DNA of 64,000 nucleotides from Paraburkholderia sartisoli (GCF_900107685.1 NZ_FNRQ01000002.1:682001-746000); one strand, 5' to 3'; positions 53,473 through 64,000 are shown, numbered from the stretch's first letter. Notes: a model not told the origin generated them from the letters alone. Translations and numbers: made by a program.

Positions 53473-55482
53473 ATGTTCGGAAAACTGACACTTTCGGCGA
53501 TTCCGTTCGATCAGCCCATCATCATGGGCGCGGGCGCCCTGATGGCGATCCTCGTCATTGCCACGCTGGGAGCGTTGACGTGGTTCGGCAAGTGGAAATG
53601 GCTGTGGGGCGAGTGGATCACCAGCGTCGATCACAAGAAGATCGGCGTGATGTACATCGTGGTCGCCGTGCTGATGCTCGTGCGCGGCTTTGTCGACGCG
53701 GTGATGATGCGCCTGCAGCTGGCGCTCGCCTACAACTCGCCGGGCTACCTGCCGCCGCATCACTACGACCAGATCTTCACGGCGCACGGCGTCATCATGA
53801 TCTTCTTCATGGCGATGGCGCTGATGGTCGGACTCTTCAACCTGATCGTGCCGCTGCAGATCGGCGCCCGTGACGTGGCCTTCCCGTTCCTGAACTCGCT
53901 GTCCTTCTGGATGACGGCGATCAGCGCGATCCTGATGAACCTGTCGCTCGTGATCGGCGAGTTCGCACAGGTCGGCTGGCTCGCGTACCCACCGTTGTCG
54001 GAGCTGCAGTTCAGTCCTGGCGTGGGGGTCGACTACTACATCTGGAGCCTGCAACTGTCGGGCGTCGGCACGCTGATCACGGCGATCAACTTCTTCGTGA
54101 CGATCATCCGCATGCGCGCACCGGGCATGTCGCTGATGAAAATGCCCGTGTTCACGTGGACCGCGCTGTGTTCGAACGTGCTCATCATGGCGACGTTCCC
54201 GATTCTCACCGTTGCGCTGGCGCTGCTCGGCCTCGACCGCTACCTCGGCATGCACTTCTTCACGAACGATGCCGGCGGCAACGCGATGATGTATCTGAAC
54301 CTGATCTGGGCATGGGGTCACCCCGAGGTCTACATCCTGGTTTTGCCGGCGTTCGGCATCTATTCCGAAGTCATCGCAACGTTCGCGAAGAAGCCGCTGT
54401 TCGGCTACCGGACGATGGTGTACGCATCCTGCGTGATCACGGTGCTCGCGTTCCTCGTGTGGCTGCATCACTTCTTCACGATGGGCTCCGGCGCGGACGT
54501 CAACGCGTTCTTCGGCATTATGACGATGATCATCGCCATTCCGACCGGCGTGAAAGTATTCAACTGGCTGTTCACGATCTATCGCGGCCGCCTCGAATTT
54601 TCTGCTCCGGTACTGTGGACGATCGGCTTCATGATCACGTTCACGATCGGCGGCATGACGGGCGTGATGATGGCGATTCCGGGCGCGGACTTCGTGTTGC
54701 ACAACAGCCTGTTCCTGATCGCCCACTTCCATAACGCGATCATCGGCGGCGTGGTGTTCGGCTATCTGGCGGGGGTCCACTACTGGTTCCCGAAAGCGTT
54801 CGGCTTCAAGCTGAACGAGAAGCTCGGCAAGTGCGCATTCTGGTTCTGGTTCGTCGGCTTCTATGTGTCCTTCATGCCGCTCTATGTACTCGGCTTCATG
54901 GGCATGACGCGGCGTCTGAATCACTATGACAACCCGGCATGGCAGCCGTGGCTGATCGTCGCCGCGTGCGGCGTGGTGTTGATCGCGCTCGGCGTGGTGT
55001 GCCAGGTCGCCCAGGTGGTTGTGAGCGTGCGTAACCGCAAACTGCCGGAATACCGCGACCTGACGGGCGATCCGTGGGGCGGCCGTACGCTCGAATGGGC
55101 CACGTCGTCACCGCCGCCCGTCTACAACTTCGCGACCATTCCCGTGGTGCATGAACTCGACGCGTTCGCACACATGAAGGAGCGCGGGCAGGGTCTCGGC
55201 AAGGATGCGGCGTACCGTGCGATTCATATGCCGTCCAACACCAGCGCAGGATTCCTGATCGGCATGTTCAGCCTTGTGCTGGGTTTTGCCGGTGTGTGGC
55301 ACATCACGTGGCTTGCGGTCGTTGCGCTCGTTGCCATCATGGCGACGGTAATCGGTCGCAGCTTCGGCGATAACGACGGCTACACCATTTCCGCCGAAAC
55401 GGTCAGGACGATCGAAGAGAAACAAGGAGCGGCAATGCACGGGAAACGTGAAAGCGCGCGCGCTGCCGCGGAGGTCATCTGA
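53473..55482 (+). CDS. cyoB: Cytochrome bo3 ubiquinol oxidase subunit I
   Basis: A 669-residue, about 15-helix catalytic subunit. Heme and Cu ligands are visible: [20 protein letters not shown] (low-spin heme His), [20 protein letters not shown] (CuB His and cross-linked Tyr), WLHHFFTMG (CuB His pair), and [18 protein letters not shown] (heme His pair). It oxidises ubiquinol, reduces O2 to water and pumps protons. It begins 3 bp after cyoA, and its stop overlaps the cyoC start (TGATG). Full length for the family. Confidence 0.97.
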   Translation: MFGKLTLSAIPFDQPIIMGAGALMAILVIATLGALTWFGKWKWLWGEWITSVDHKKIGVMYIVVAVLMLVRGFVDAVMMRLQLALAYNSPGYLPPHHYDQIFTAHGVIMIFFMAMALMVGLFNLIVPLQIGARDVAFPFLNSLSFWMTAISAILMNLSLVIGEFAQVGWLAYPPLSELQFSPGVGVDYYIWSLQLSGVGTLITAINFFVTIIRMRAPGMSLMKMPVFTWTALCSNVLIMATFPILTVALALLGLDRYLGMHFFTNDAGGNAMMYLNLIWAWGHPEVYILVLPAFGIYSEVIATFAKKPLFGYRTMVYASCVITVLAFLVWLHHFFTMGSGADVNAFFGIMTMIIAIPTGVKVFNWLFTIYRGRLEFSAPVLWTIGFMITFTIGGMTGVMMAIPGADFVLHNSLFLIAHFHNAIIGGVVFGYLAGVHYWFPKAFGFKLNEKLGKCAFWFWFVGFYVSFMPLYVLGFMGMTRRLNHYDNPAWQPWLIVAACGVVLIALGVVCQVAQVVVSVRNRKLPEYRDLTGDPWGGRTLEWATSSPPPVYNFATIPVVHELDAFAHMKERGQGLGKDAAYRAIHMPSNTSAGFLIGMFSLVLGFAGVWHITWLAVVALVAIMATVIGRSFGDNDGYTISAETVRTIEEKQGAAMHGKRESARAAAEVI

Positions 55483-56090
55483 TGCTGCAAAAAACCAATC
55501 TCGCCACGCTGGCCGAGCTGGAAAGCGAACACGCCCCGTCTCATTCGGTGTTTGGCTTCTGGCTGTACCTCATGACCGACTGCGTGCTGTTCGCGTCGCT
55601 GTTCGCGGTGTTCGCCGTGATGGCGCATCAATTCGCAGGCGGTCCATCCGGCAAGGATCTGTTCGACATTCCTGGCGTCGCCCTGGAAACCGCGGTTCTG
55701 CTGCTGAGCAGCATCACCTACGGTTTCGCGATGCTCGGCGCTCACAGGCGCAAGTCGGGCGTCGTGCTGGGGTGGCTCGCCGTTACGTTCGTGCTGGGTC
55801 TCGCGTTTCTCTGGTTCGAACTGAACGAGTTTGCACACCTGATCGCCGAAGGCGCCGGTCCCGGCCGCAGTGCGTTTCTTTCGTCGTTCTTCACGCTGGT
55901 CGGCACGCACGGCCTGCATGTGACGGTGGGCCTCATCTGGATGGTCGTGCTGGCCGCGCAGATCGTCATCAAACCCGAACTGTCGGAGCGCGAAATAACG
56001 CGGCTCACGTGCCTGAGTCTCTTCTGGCACTTTCTCGACATCGTGTGGATCTGTGTCTTTTCATTTGTCTATCTTGGGAGCGTGCTCTAA
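55482..56090 (+). CDS. cyoC: Cytochrome bo3 ubiquinol oxidase subunit III
   Basis: A 202-residue, five-helix protein with the subunit III patterns FWLYLMTDCVLFASLFAVFA, GAGPGRSAFLSSFFTLVGTH (then GLHVTVGLIW) and SLFWHFLDIVWICVFSFVYL. It stabilises the catalytic subunit. Translationally coupled to cyoB; cyoD starts directly after its TAA. Confidence 0.95.
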   Translation: MLQKTNLATLAELESEHAPSHSVFGFWLYLMTDCVLFASLFAVFAVMAHQFAGGPSGKDLFDIPGVALETAVLLLSSITYGFAMLGAHRRKSGVVLGWLAVTFVLGLAFLWFELNEFAHLIAEGAGPGRSAFLSSFFTLVGTHGLHVTVGLIWMVVLAAQIVIKPELSEREITRLTCLSLFWHFLDIVWICVFSFVYLGSVL

Positions 56091-56423
56091 ATGGCGCATA
56101 CGCAATCGCTGCATGAAGAAGAAGGGCACGGTAGCCTCTCTGGCTATATCACCGGGTTCGTGATCGCGGTGCTGCTGACGGCGGCGTCGTTCGGACTGGT
56201 CATGCGCGGCGTCCTGCCGCCGCAGTCGGCGATGCTGGTGCTTGCCGTGCTCGCACTCGCGCAGATCGTCGTTCATCTGGTGTTTTTCCTGCACCTGAAC
56301 ACGTCGTCGGGTCAACGCTGGAACGTGATGGCGCTGTGCTATACCGCAGTGGCCTCGATCATCCTGATCGGCGGCACGGTATGGGTGATGCACAACGTCA
56401 GCATGAACATGATGTCCCGCTGA
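56091..56423 (+). CDS. cyoD: Cytochrome bo3 ubiquinol oxidase subunit IV
   Basis: A 110-residue, three-helix protein (GYITGFVIAVLLTAASFGLV, AMLVLAVLALAQIVVHLVFF, NVMALCYTAVASIILIGGTV) of the CyoD family, needed for assembly of the CuB site. It starts with no gap after cyoC. Operon end; no strong terminator hairpin could be made out in 56424-56618. Confidence 0.94.
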   Translation: MAHTQSLHEEEGHGSLSGYITGFVIAVLLTAASFGLVMRGVLPPQSAMLVLAVLALAQIVVHLVFFLHLNTSSGQRWNVMALCYTAVASIILIGGTVWVMHNVSMNMMSR

Positions 56424-56618
56424 CGCCGCGCGCCCGACGGCCTCTGTATGTCTGCTTTCGCACGGAGCGGCCCCGCCGGCATCTCTACCATGGGTGGCTT
56501 GAAACCGGACGACCGTCCGCTGTGGGCACGTTCGTTCCCCGCGTTTGAAGCGACCGCGTAACAGGCGTAGCGGACCCCTCCGGCGCCGCTGACGTCGGAA
56601 ACCGCAAAGGTGCGTCAC

Positions 56619-58388
56619 ATGGAAAATCTGATCGCGTCGAGGCCGCTCTATCGATCGAGAATCGACTACGCCGCGATCGCCCTGCCGGTCCTGATCTGGG
56701 CGATCGCCGTCGCCGTGGCCAATCCGCTTGGCAACTTTCCGCTGCAGGACGACTGGTCGTTCTCGCTCACCGTCCGTCATCTGCTCGAGACCGGCGAGTT
56801 CCGTCCGCTCGGCTGGACCGCGATGTCGCTGTTCGGCCAGACCGTGTGGGGCGCGTTGTTCTGCCTGCCGTTCGGCTTTTCATTCAACGCGCTGAGAGCC
56901 TCGACGCTCGTGGCCGGCGCGCTGACGCTCGCCGCTCTCGCGATACTGCTTCAACTGGCTGGATGCGAGCGCCGCAAGACGGTTGTCGCCACGCTCATCC
57001 TCGCCTTCAATCCGATCTTCTTCGAACTCAACAACACGTTCATGACGGACGTGGCCTTCACGGCGTTCAGCGCAATCTCGACGCTGTTCTTCTGCCGCTA
57101 TCTTTCGACGCGCAATACCGTCACGCTGGTGATCGCGATCCTGTCCGGATGCTGGGCGATCATGATCAGGCAACTCGGTCTTTTCCTGCCGCTCGCCATG
57201 GTGCTGACGCTGCTGCTGGAGAACCGCCGCGACTGGCGGGCCATTACCCTGTCAGTCGTGGCCGTCCTTGCGGGCATCGGGTTGCTCAAGGGTTTGAGCA
57301 TCTGGCTCACGGCACGCGACACGATGCCCGTCATGTACCTGGGCAAGACGTCGATATGGGCGCACGTGTTTCCCGCTTCGACGATCACGCTCACCACGGT
57401 CGGACATCGCCTGGGCGAAATATCCTGGTGGTTTCGCGCCGCGCTCGGGCAGATCGGCTGGCTGCTGCTGCCGGTCCTGGCTTTGCGGCTGCCGGGTCTC
57501 GTGCGCGACTACGCGCGCCTGTCGTGGGGCAAGGCTGTCCTGATCGGCGCCGCGTTGTGCGGCGTCGGGTGGTACGCCCTGCTCGTGCATCAGCATCACA
57601 TCTTTCCATTCAACACGTGGACGACGGTCCGGGAATCAGGGCTGGGTCCGATATGGTTCTTCGACGCCAGATCCGGTGGCGACGTCCCTCCACTGCCCGC
57701 GGTGTTCTGGCACTTTGCGACGCTTTCGGGTTGCGTCGGCGGCGTGCTGCTTCTGCTCGACATCGCGCTCGGCGTCAGGTCGGTCGCCACACGGTATCGC
57801 GCGCGAAGGCACGATACCGCGCTGAGCGTCAGGACATACCTGCTGCTTTCCGCGGCGATCTACCTGGCGATCTGCGTTCTGGCCGGTTTCTACGACCGGT
57901 ACCTGCTGCCGGCATTCCTGCCGCTGATCGCGTTCATCACGCTCGCGCCTTCATCGGATGATGCCGCGTGGCCGTCGTTCGGACGCCCGCGGATGTCATC
58001 GCGCACACGACACGCGTGGCTGTGGCCGCGCGCGGCGCTGGCGCTGTCGTGGTTTGCGTTGATCCTGATGGGCGGGTACGCCGTGGGCGGCACGCATGAC
58101 TACATGAGCTGGAACCGCGCCAGATGGCTGCTGGCCGACACGTTGTTACAGCGCGGCATACCGGTCACGCAGATCGACGGTGGTTACGAATTCAACGGCT
58201 ACTATCTGTACGACCCGAAAATCGATCTCGATCAGCCGCAACCGAAGAGCTGGTGGGTGCATGACAACCAGTACCTGATCCAGTTCAAGCCGATGGCCGG
58301 GTATCGCGTCATCGACAGCGCGGATGCCGGCGGCTGGCTGCCGCCGCTCAAAAGAAAACTCCTGACGCTTCAACGGGAATCGCCTTGA
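56619..58388 (+). CDS. Polytopic membrane protein of the GT39 / ArnT-like glycosyltransferase family
   Basis: A 589-residue protein, with about 11-12 transmembrane helices and a hydrophilic C-terminus. The first periplasmic loop has NPLGNFPLQDDWSFSLTVRH: the Asp pair in QDDW is the hallmark of PMT/ArnT-type transferases that use lipid-linked sugars. Then come AFNPIFFELNNTFMTDVAFT and many hydrophobic segments, ending in LLTLQRESP. It probably modifies a surface glycan or lipid; acceptor unknown. ATG 56619 preferred (GTG 56610 possible). Confidence 0.8.
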   Translation: MENLIASRPLYRSRIDYAAIALPVLIWAIAVAVANPLGNFPLQDDWSFSLTVRHLLETGEFRPLGWTAMSLFGQTVWGALFCLPFGFSFNALRASTLVAGALTLAALAILLQLAGCERRKTVVATLILAFNPIFFELNNTFMTDVAFTAFSAISTLFFCRYLSTRNTVTLVIAILSGCWAIMIRQLGLFLPLAMVLTLLLENRRDWRAITLSVVAVLAGIGLLKGLSIWLTARDTMPVMYLGKTSIWAHVFPASTITLTTVGHRLGEISWWFRAALGQIGWLLLPVLALRLPGLVRDYARLSWGKAVLIGAALCGVGWYALLVHQHHIFPFNTWTTVRESGLGPIWFFDARSGGDVPPLPAVFWHFATLSGCVGGVLLLLDIALGVRSVATRYRARRHDTALSVRTYLLLSAAIYLAICVLAGFYDRYLLPAFLPLIAFITLAPSSDDAAWPSFGRPRMSSRTRHAWLWPRAALALSWFALILMGGYAVGGTHDYMSWNRARWLLADTLLQRGIPVTQIDGGYEFNGYYLYDPKIDLDQPQPKSWWVHDNQYLIQFKPMAGYRVIDSADAGGWLPPLKRKLLTLQRESP

Positions 58389-58826
58389 TGCTGGAGAGGG
58401 GGGCCGCCCCCCTGTCTTCATGGGCAATGTACACGTCCTGGACAGTGGCATCGCCCTGGGTTCACATAAGCCCGTTTCGAACGGCGCCGCGCCCGGCCCC
58501 GACTCGATAAACCCACCCGGTCGCGCGAAGTATCGTGTGCCGGACTGTGTCTATCCCTGGAATGATCCTTGCGTCGGCGCACGCCGTCGGCTATAACATC
58601 CGAAGATATCGCTTCCCCGGATCTGCCCGTCGCGCACCGTCGGGCATTGTTTTGTGCGTCGCCCAGTATGCGTTTGCTGTCGTCAACAACATCGCCATAA
58701 AAGCAGACATGAACGGATCGCGGCGTTTGGCCGGCTTGCCGGCCACGCAGGGCTGGGTTCACGCCGCGCATCGGTTGATCGAATTGAAACAGGCCGTTCA
58801 ACACAACCGAAACAAGCGAGGACACC
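58389..58826. other. Intergenic region between the membrane protein gene and mscS
   Basis: About 440 bp. No gene, RNA or repeat is supported. Confidence 0.4.
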
Positions 58827-59639
58827 GTGGATCTCGAAACCGTACGCGTATTCATCATGACCCGTGGCATCGACTTCGGCACCAAGGTGCTCGGGGCGAT
58901 CGTGTTGTGGATTATCGGGCGCTGGGTCATCACGCTGATCGCCGGGCTGCTGCGCAAGCTCCTCGCGCGCAACGGGCGTGTCGACCCGACGCTCGCGCAC
59001 TACCTCGGCTCGATTCTCAGCGCCTTGTTGAACCTGCTGCTGATTCTCGCGGTGCTGCAGGTGTTCGGTGTGCAGACGACGTCGTTCGCGGCGCTCCTCG
59101 CCGGCCTCGGTCTTGCCATCGGCACGGCGTGGGGCGGCCTGCTCGCGCACTTCGCGGCGGGCATCTTCATGCAGGTCCTGCGACCCTTCAAGGTCGGCGA
59201 CTTCGTGACCGCCGGCGGCGTGACGGGCACGGTCAGCGAGCTTGGCCTCTTCGGCACGACGATCGTGACGCCGGACAACGTCACGACCATCATCGGCAAC
59301 AACAAGATCTTCTCCGACACGATCTCGAACTACAGCGCGCTACCCGTACGCCGCGTCGAGCTCACGGCGAAGGTCGCGAACGGCGTCGATCCCATCGATG
59401 CGGCGAAGCGCCTGCGCGCCGCGATCGTGAAGATTCCGAACGTGGTGGAAACACCCGCACCGGATATCGAAGTGCTGTCGTTCACGCCGGAAGGGCCGCT
59501 GCTCTGCGTGCGGCCGTATGCGCACACGGATAACTACTGGCAGGTCTATTTCGACACGAACCGCGCGATCATCGAGACGTTCAGGGAAGCCGGCTATCCG
59601 ACGCCCGAGACGCCCGTCGTGCGCCGCACGGCGACCTGA
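58827..59639 (+). CDS. mscS: MscS-family mechanosensitive ion channel
   Basis: A 270-residue protein from GTG 58827 (AAGCGAGGA upstream). Three membrane helices: GAIVLWIIGRWVITLIAGLL, ILSALLNLLLILAVLQVF, and the pore helix GLGLAIGTAWGGLLAHFAAG. The MscS beta domain follows (MQVLRPFKVGDFVTAGGVTG, GLFGTTIVTPDNVTTIIGNN), then a C-terminal cytoplasmic cage domain. It releases osmolytes when the membrane is stretched. It is of the short, single-module E. coli MscS type. Confidence 0.92.
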   Translation: MDLETVRVFIMTRGIDFGTKVLGAIVLWIIGRWVITLIAGLLRKLLARNGRVDPTLAHYLGSILSALLNLLLILAVLQVFGVQTTSFAALLAGLGLAIGTAWGGLLAHFAAGIFMQVLRPFKVGDFVTAGGVTGTVSELGLFGTTIVTPDNVTTIIGNNKIFSDTISNYSALPVRRVELTAKVANGVDPIDAAKRLRAAIVKIPNVVETPAPDIEVLSFTPEGPLLCVRPYAHTDNYWQVYFDTNRAIIETFREAGYPTPETPVVRRTAT

Positions 59640-59730
59640 CCCTGACCGGGCGCGCCGCCGCCTGAAGCACGCAACACCGTTTCGTCGGGCGGACCAGCGC
59701 AAGAACACAGGGACGCAAGGCCAAAAAAGA

Positions 59731-59762
59731 AACGGCGTCGCGGTTCACACTGCGACGCCGTT
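59731..59762 (-). terminator. Rho-independent terminator (dedA; possibly bidirectional)
   Basis: The 11-bp stem AACGGCGTCGC (59731-59741) / GCGACGCCGTT (59752-59762) has, when read leftward, a following T-run (TTTCTTTTTT, complement of the A-run at 59722-59730). This fits termination of the leftward dedA gene. The rightward tail is weaker. Confidence 0.75.
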
Positions 59763-59800
59763 TGCCTATTCCCGCCGCGCGAAGCCGGCGAGCCGCGACA

Positions 59801-60487
59801 TCACTGTCCGCCGGGCTTGCGTGCGGTGTTTGCGGGTGAGTCCTTGCGCATCATTTTCCACAGCGCGCCCAGCACGACCGGCACGATCGCGGCGCCGATA
59901 CCCACCAGTACGATCACGTTCAGATACTGGCGAATGAACGGAATATTGCCGAAGAAGTAGCCAAGCAGCACGAGCAGCAGCACCCAGAACAGCGCGCCCG
60001 TGAAATTGAAGAACTGGAAGCGTCGCCCGCTCATGGCCGATGCGCCCGCCACGAACGGCGCGAACGTGCGCACCACCGGAATGAAGCGCGCGAGGACGAT
60101 GGTCTTGCCACCGTGCTTCTCATAGAAGTCATGCGTCTTCTGAAGCGCGGCGCGATCGAGAAAGCGGTCGAGCCCGCGTATGTGGGTGTTGAACACCTTC
60201 GGACCGATCGCCCGGCCGATCATGTAGTTGACGGTGTTGCCGAGCACCGCCGCGACGAGCAGCAAGCCGATCAGAAGCGGCAGGCTCATCTCGCCCGTCG
60301 CGCAGAACGCGCCGCCGATAAACAGCAGCGAATCACCCGGCAGGAACGGCAGCACGACCAGCCCCGTCTCGCAGAAGACGATCAGGAACAGCACGACATA
60401 GACCCACGTGCCGTATTGATGGATGAACACACCCAGAAACTTGTCGATGTGCAGAACAAGGTTGAAGAACTGTAGCAGCGTGTCCAA
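59801..60487 (-). CDS. DedA-family membrane protein
   Basis: A 228-residue protein from TTG 60487: an in-frame TAA lies 12 bp upstream and AAGGGA is well placed, so a TTG start is required. DedA blocks: VVLPFLPGDSLLFIGGAFCA, GNTVNYMIGRAIGPKVFNTH, ARFIPVVRTFAPFVAGASAM, and a C-terminal helix pair. DedA proteins are undecaprenyl-phosphate or phosphatidyl lipid flippases needed for envelope homeostasis. Divergent from mutL. Confidence 0.9.
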   Translation of the reverse strand: MDTLLQFFNLVLHIDKFLGVFIHQYGTWVYVVLFLIVFCETGLVVLPFLPGDSLLFIGGAFCATGEMSLPLLIGLLLVAAVLGNTVNYMIGRAIGPKVFNTHIRGLDRFLDRAALQKTHDFYEKHGGKTIVLARFIPVVRTFAPFVAGASAMSGRRFQFFNFTGALFWVLLLVLLGYFFGNIPFIRQYLNVIVLVGIGAAIVPVVLGALWKMMRKDSPANTARKPGGQ

Positions 60488-60657
60488 AAGCGTCCCTTAT
60501 ATGCAGAAGTGCGGCGGGCAGCGAAAATGCGCCCGAAGCGGTGAAATTGACCGCGCCATGATACCGAAAGTGCCCGCCGGGCTGAATTAATTGAGTGCGC
60601 GCGGCCACATCCGGCGGCTGAACCCGGCGACGCTCGTCAAGTCGCTATAATTTCGGC

Positions 60658-62685
60658 ATGTCAGAATTCTCCGAAAATCCCGTCGATGCCGTGGCGCCCG
60701 CCGCGGCCGGGACGCCCGCTTCACCCGCCTCGCGCCCGATGCGCGCGATCCAGCCCCTGCCCGACCAGTTGATCAGCCAGATTGCCGCCGGCGAAGTGGT
60801 CGAGCGGCCGGCTTCGGTGGTGAAGGAATTGCTGGAGAACGCGCTCGACGCCGGCGCGACGACGCTGCGCATCGTGCTCGACGAAGGCGGCGTCAAGCGC
60901 ATTTCGATCACCGACGACGGCTGCGGCATCCCCGAAAACGAGTTGCCGCTGGCCCTGCTGCGCCACGCGACGAGCAAGATCCGCTCGCTCGCCGAACTCG
61001 AGGCGGTCGCGACGCTCGGGTTTCGCGGCGAAGCGCTGGCTTCGATTGCATCGGTGGCGGAGATGTTCATCACGAGCCGCACGGCGAGCGCGCCGCACGC
61101 GGTGCGCATCGACGCGCAGACCGGCGCGCTCACGCCCGCGGCCGGCACGCAGGGCACCACCATCGAAGTGCGCGAGCTGTATTTCAACACGCCCGCGCGA
61201 CGCAAATTCCTGAAGAGCGAACAGACCGAACTCGGCCATTGCCTCGAGATGGTCCGCCGTTCGGCGCTCGCGCGGCCGGACGTCGCGATTTCGGTGCTGC
61301 ATAACGGCCGTGCCGTCGAACACTGGAACGCCACCGATCCGGCGACGCGCGTCTCGAAGATCCTCGGCGAAACGTTCGCGACGGCGCATCTGCCGCTCGA
61401 CGAATCGGCCGGGCCGCTGTCGGTCTACGGATGCGCGGGTCTGCCGACCGCGAGCCGCGGCCGGGCGGACCAGCAGTATTTCTTCGTCAACGGCCGCTTC
61501 GTGCGCGACAAGCTGCTCACGCACGCGGCGCGCGCCGCCTACGAGGACGTGCTGCACGGCGACCGCTACCCGTCGTACGTGCTGTTTCTCGACCTGCCGC
61601 CCGAAGCCGTCGACGTGAACGTGCATCCGTCGAAGATCGAAGTGCGGTTCCGCGATTCGCGCTCGATTCACCAGTTCGTGTTTCACGCCGTGCAGCGCGC
61701 GCTGGCGCGACACGCGGGCGCTTCGCCGGAAACGACCGCGGGCGGTCACGCCGCCCATATCGCACCGATGCCGATGCCGACGCCGAACCCCGCTTCGTTC
61801 GGCTCGACGCCGCTCGGCGGCGGTCTGCCGGGCGAAAGCGGCGGCAATACATGGCTGCGCCAGGCGCGTATGACGCAGGGCACGTTGCCGGTGGCTCAAC
61901 CGCTCGCGCTTTACGACGCGCTGTTCGGCCGCAGGGACACGGGCGCCGGCACGTCGTCGGGCACGACCGCGCTCGAAGCGCGCGACGTCGACGGTAATGG
62001 CAACGGCATGTCGGCGTTTGCCGACGCGGCGACGGCGTTTCCATCCGGCTTCGCGGCCGGTGGCTCGCAGGCGTTCGACCCGGCTTCAACCGGCAGCGAC
62101 GAGCAGCCGCTCGGCTTCGCGCTTGGGCAGATTCACGGCATCTACGTGCTGGCGCAGAACGCGCAGGGGCTTGTGATCGTCGATATGCACGCCGCGCACG
62201 AGCGCATCCTGTACGAGCAGTTCAAGCATGCGCTGTCCGACCGGACGATTGCCGTGCAACCGCTGCTCATCCCGCTGTCGATGCACGCCGATCCCGTCGA
62301 GATCGGCACCGTCGAGGAAGAACGCGCGACGCTCGACGCGCTCGGCTTCGATCTCGCCGTGCTGTCGCCGAACACGCTCGCGATCCGCGCGGTGCCCGCG
62401 CTGCTGAAAGACGCCGACCTGCAGGCGCTCGCGCGGGCGGTCCTCGCCGATCTGCACGCGTTCGGCGGCTCGCGCGTGTTGACCGAGCGTCAGCACGAAC
62501 TGCTCGGCACGCTCGCGTGCCACCACGCGGTGCGCGCAAACCGGCGCCTCACGCTCGACGAGATGAACGCGCTCCTGCGCCAGATGGAGGCGACCGAACG
62601 CGCGGACCAGTGCAACCACGGGCGTCCGACGTGGTATCAACTGACGCTCTCCGACCTCGACCGGCTCTTCATGCGCGGCCAATGA
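60658..62685 (+). CDS. mutL: DNA mismatch repair protein MutL
   Basis: A 675-residue protein. The N-terminal GHKL ATPase has [64 protein letters not shown] and [11 protein letters not shown] Ser/Gly/Pro-rich linker spans about residues 350-480. The C-terminal dimerisation domain starts at [20 protein letters not shown] and ends [19 protein letters not shown]. There is no DQHAX2EX4E endonuclease motif (only [14 protein letters not shown] in that place), consistent with a MutH-type or Dam-independent family in these bacteria. It couples MutS to strand removal. Confidence 0.96.
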   Translation: MSEFSENPVDAVAPAAAGTPASPASRPMRAIQPLPDQLISQIAAGEVVERPASVVKELLENALDAGATTLRIVLDEGGVKRISITDDGCGIPENELPLALLRHATSKIRSLAELEAVATLGFRGEALASIASVAEMFITSRTASAPHAVRIDAQTGALTPAAGTQGTTIEVRELYFNTPARRKFLKSEQTELGHCLEMVRRSALARPDVAISVLHNGRAVEHWNATDPATRVSKILGETFATAHLPLDESAGPLSVYGCAGLPTASRGRADQQYFFVNGRFVRDKLLTHAARAAYEDVLHGDRYPSYVLFLDLPPEAVDVNVHPSKIEVRFRDSRSIHQFVFHAVQRALARHAGASPETTAGGHAAHIAPMPMPTPNPASFGSTPLGGGLPGESGGNTWLRQARMTQGTLPVAQPLALYDALFGRRDTGAGTSSGTTALEARDVDGNGNGMSAFADAATAFPSGFAAGGSQAFDPASTGSDEQPLGFALGQIHGIYVLAQNAQGLVIVDMHAAHERILYEQFKHALSDRTIAVQPLLIPLSMHADPVEIGTVEEERATLDALGFDLAVLSPNTLAIRAVPALLKDADLQALARAVLADLHAFGGSRVLTERQHELLGTLACHHAVRANRRLTLDEMNALLRQMEATERADQCNHGRPTWYQLTLSDLDRLFMRGQ

Positions 62686-62737
62686 GCGTGCGCATCTCCA
62701 CTCGCCCTCGCGCAGAATGCGCCCGATGCGCTCGCAC

Positions 62738-63703
62738 ATGACGTCACACGAAACCACGCCGATCGCCTGCCTGCTCGGGCCGACCGCATCGGGCAAGACG
62801 GCCGCCGCGCTGGCGTTCGCGGCGCGACGGCCGGTCGAGATCATCAGCGTCGATTCGGCGCTCGTCTATCGCGAGATGGATATCGGCACGGCCAAACCCA
62901 CCGCCGAAGAGCGCACACTCGCGCCGCATCATCTGATCGACATCGTCGATCCGGCCGATGCGTATTCGGCCGCCGATTTTCGTGCGGATACGCTGCGGCT
63001 CGTCGGTGAAATCACGGCGCGCGGGCGCGTGCCGCTGCTGGTCGGCGGCACGATGCTGTACTACAAGGCGCTGACGCAGGGGCTGAACGATCTGCCGGGC
63101 GCCGACCCCGACGTGCGCGCGACGCTCGACGCGGACGCCGCCCGCGAAGGCTGGCCCGCCCTGCACGCGCGTCTCGCGGCGGTCGACCCGGTCACGGCGG
63201 CGCGCCTTGCGCCCAACGATTCGCAGCGCATCCAGCGCGCGCTCGAGGTGTTCCTGCTGACGGGCCAGGCGATGTCGACGCTGCTGGAGGCGCCGGCACG
63301 CATCGACGAAGCCGCGCGGCCCTGGCGCTTCACGCCAGTCGCGCTGGAACCGTCGGACCGTAGCGTGCTGCATGCGCGCATCGAACGGCGCTTCGATGCG
63401 ATGCTCGCGGCGGGCCTCGTCGACGAAGTGCGGCGCCTGCATGCACGCGACGATCTGCATCCCGGGCTGCCTTCGATGCGATGCGTCGGCTACCGGCAGG
63501 TCTGGTCGTATCTCGACGGCGAGACGGACTACGACACCATGCGCGACAAGGGCGTCTTCGCGACGCGCCAGTTGTGCAAGCGCCAGCTTACGTGGCTGCG
63601 CGCGATGCCCGAACGTGTGGTGATCGACTGCTGCGCGACCGATGCGACCCAGCAGGCGCTCGCGGCGATCGAAAGCGTCGTCGGCGACATGGCCGCGCGG
63701 TGA
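62738..63703 (+). CDS. miaA: tRNA dimethylallyltransferase
   Basis: About 321 residues. The P-loop [20 protein letters not shown] opens the protein; [71 protein letters not shown] and [17 protein letters not shown] are the family blocks. It transfers the isoprenyl group to A37 of UNN-reading tRNAs. Start uncertain: ATG 62738 fits the family, but ATG 62717 and 62726 are in frame. It lies 52 bp behind mutL and may be cotranscribed. Confidence 0.95.
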   Translation: MTSHETTPIACLLGPTASGKTAAALAFAARRPVEIISVDSALVYREMDIGTAKPTAEERTLAPHHLIDIVDPADAYSAADFRADTLRLVGEITARGRVPLLVGGTMLYYKALTQGLNDLPGADPDVRATLDADAAREGWPALHARLAAVDPVTAARLAPNDSQRIQRALEVFLLTGQAMSTLLEAPARIDEAARPWRFTPVALEPSDRSVLHARIERRFDAMLAAGLVDEVRRLHARDDLHPGLPSMRCVGYRQVWSYLDGETDYDTMRDKGVFATRQLCKRQLTWLRAMPERVVIDCCATDATQQALAAIESVVGDMAAR

Positions 63704-63714
63704 CGGCGCAATAA

Positions 63715-63749
63715 AAAAGCCGCCTGACGGTTCAAGTCAGACGGCTTTT
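63715..63749. terminator. Bidirectional terminator between miaA and purM
   Basis: AAAAGCCGCCTGAC and GTCAGACGGCTTTT form a stem with one mismatch and a 7-nt loop, with A-run and T-run on the two sides. It serves both the rightward miaA and the leftward purM gene. Confidence 0.8.
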
Positions 63750-63779
63750 CCTGATTTCCTGAAGCAAAGATCAGCGCTA

Positions 63780-64000
63780 TCAGACCACGACAGTCTGCGC
63801 CTCACCTTCCCTGCTCTGACGCACCGTGCCGATCTTCCACACCTGCTCGCCCGCCGCCGACAGCAAGCCGATCGCCTGCTCAGCGGCGTCAGCCGACACG
63901 ATCACCGCCATCCCGATGCCGCAGTTGAACACGCGATGCATTTCCGCGTCCGCCACGCCGCCGTGCTTCTGCAGCCAGCCGAAGAGCGGCGGCAGCGGCC
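63780..64000 (-). CDS. purM: Phosphoribosylformylglycinamidine cyclo-ligase (AIR synthase), partial C-terminus
   Basis: Leftward frame ending at TGA 63780-63782. The visible 73 residues ([36 protein letters not shown], then a C-terminal [13 protein letters not shown]) are the end of PurM, the fifth step of purine synthesis. The N-terminus lies beyond the window. Convergent with miaA. Confidence 0.94.
   Translation of the reverse strand, partial: PLPPLFGWLQKHGGVADAEMHRVFNCGIGMAVIVSADAAEQAIGLLSAAGEQVWKIGTVRQSREGEAQTVVV

Noticed and set aside
52765..54924. A 719-codon leftward frame opposite cyoA/cyoB
   Set aside because: It is antisense to two certain genes; the product is a His/Arg/Glu-rich shadow without family features.

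Overview
The window looks like the chromosome of a Burkholderiales bacterium of the Burkholderia/Paraburkholderia/Caballeronia group. The DNA is GC-rich. It carries Burkholderia-type trimeric porins, a cytochrome bo3 operon (cyoABCD), and a conserved dedA / mutL / miaA / purM block at the right end. Gene names rest on motifs and family resemblance read by eye; no database search was run.

Layout. (1) 1-1797: a partial FAD/NAD(P)-binding protein and an NTF2-fold protein. (2) 1798-4901: a gene-poor stretch with a decayed tRNA-Lys-like sequence, a VapBC toxin-antitoxin pair and a broken IS5-family element. (3) 4924-14368: an aromatic-acid catabolic cluster. A leftward operon encodes an ACMSD-type amidohydrolase, a two-domain VOC/extradiol dioxygenase, an FAH-family hydrolase and an MhpA-type hydroxylase. 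A divergent LysR regulator, an MHS-type transporter and a porin directly followed by a chemoreceptor complete it. (4) 14440-18970: a plasmid-like remnant (traK/traL/traM-like genes, a phased GGAAC repeat that may belong to an oriT) and an IS110-family element. (5) 18974-37476: a large contact-dependent inhibition / two-partner secretion locus read leftward: small TpsA, CdiB/TpsB, parvulin isomerase, CdiA of about 3849 residues, Imm74-type immunity protein. Behind it lie two further toxin/immunity cassettes and a decayed piece of a second cdiA. (6) 37959-45073: a mosaic with a permease remnant, a large PD-(D/E)XK-type protein beside a short tyrosine recombinase, small ORFs, HNH and IS21 remnants, a PrlF/YhaV toxin-antitoxin pair and a 3' fragment of tRNA-Lys followed by a terminator. 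(7) 45151-51749: a second catabolic cluster (porin, MFS transporter, reductase, SDR, Rieske oxygenase, divergent IclR). (8) 51973-64000: core genome with cyoABCD, a membrane glycosyltransferase-like protein, MscS, DedA, MutL, MiaA and partial PurM.

How it fits together. The two catabolic clusters each pair uptake (porin and transporter) with ring-modifying enzymes and a divergent regulator. The first also has a chemoreceptor 18 bp behind the porin. The CDI locus has the hallmarks of toxin swapping: three C-terminal toxin modules each begin at the same 10-bp string (GCCACAAACA on the coding strand), each is followed by its own immunity gene, and a fragment of old cdiA body closes the array. 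The region between the two tRNA-Lys-like sequences, with toxin-antitoxin pairs near both ends and a recombinase near the right end, behaves like a composite genomic island, although the two tRNA-like ends are too different to be a recent attL/attR pair.
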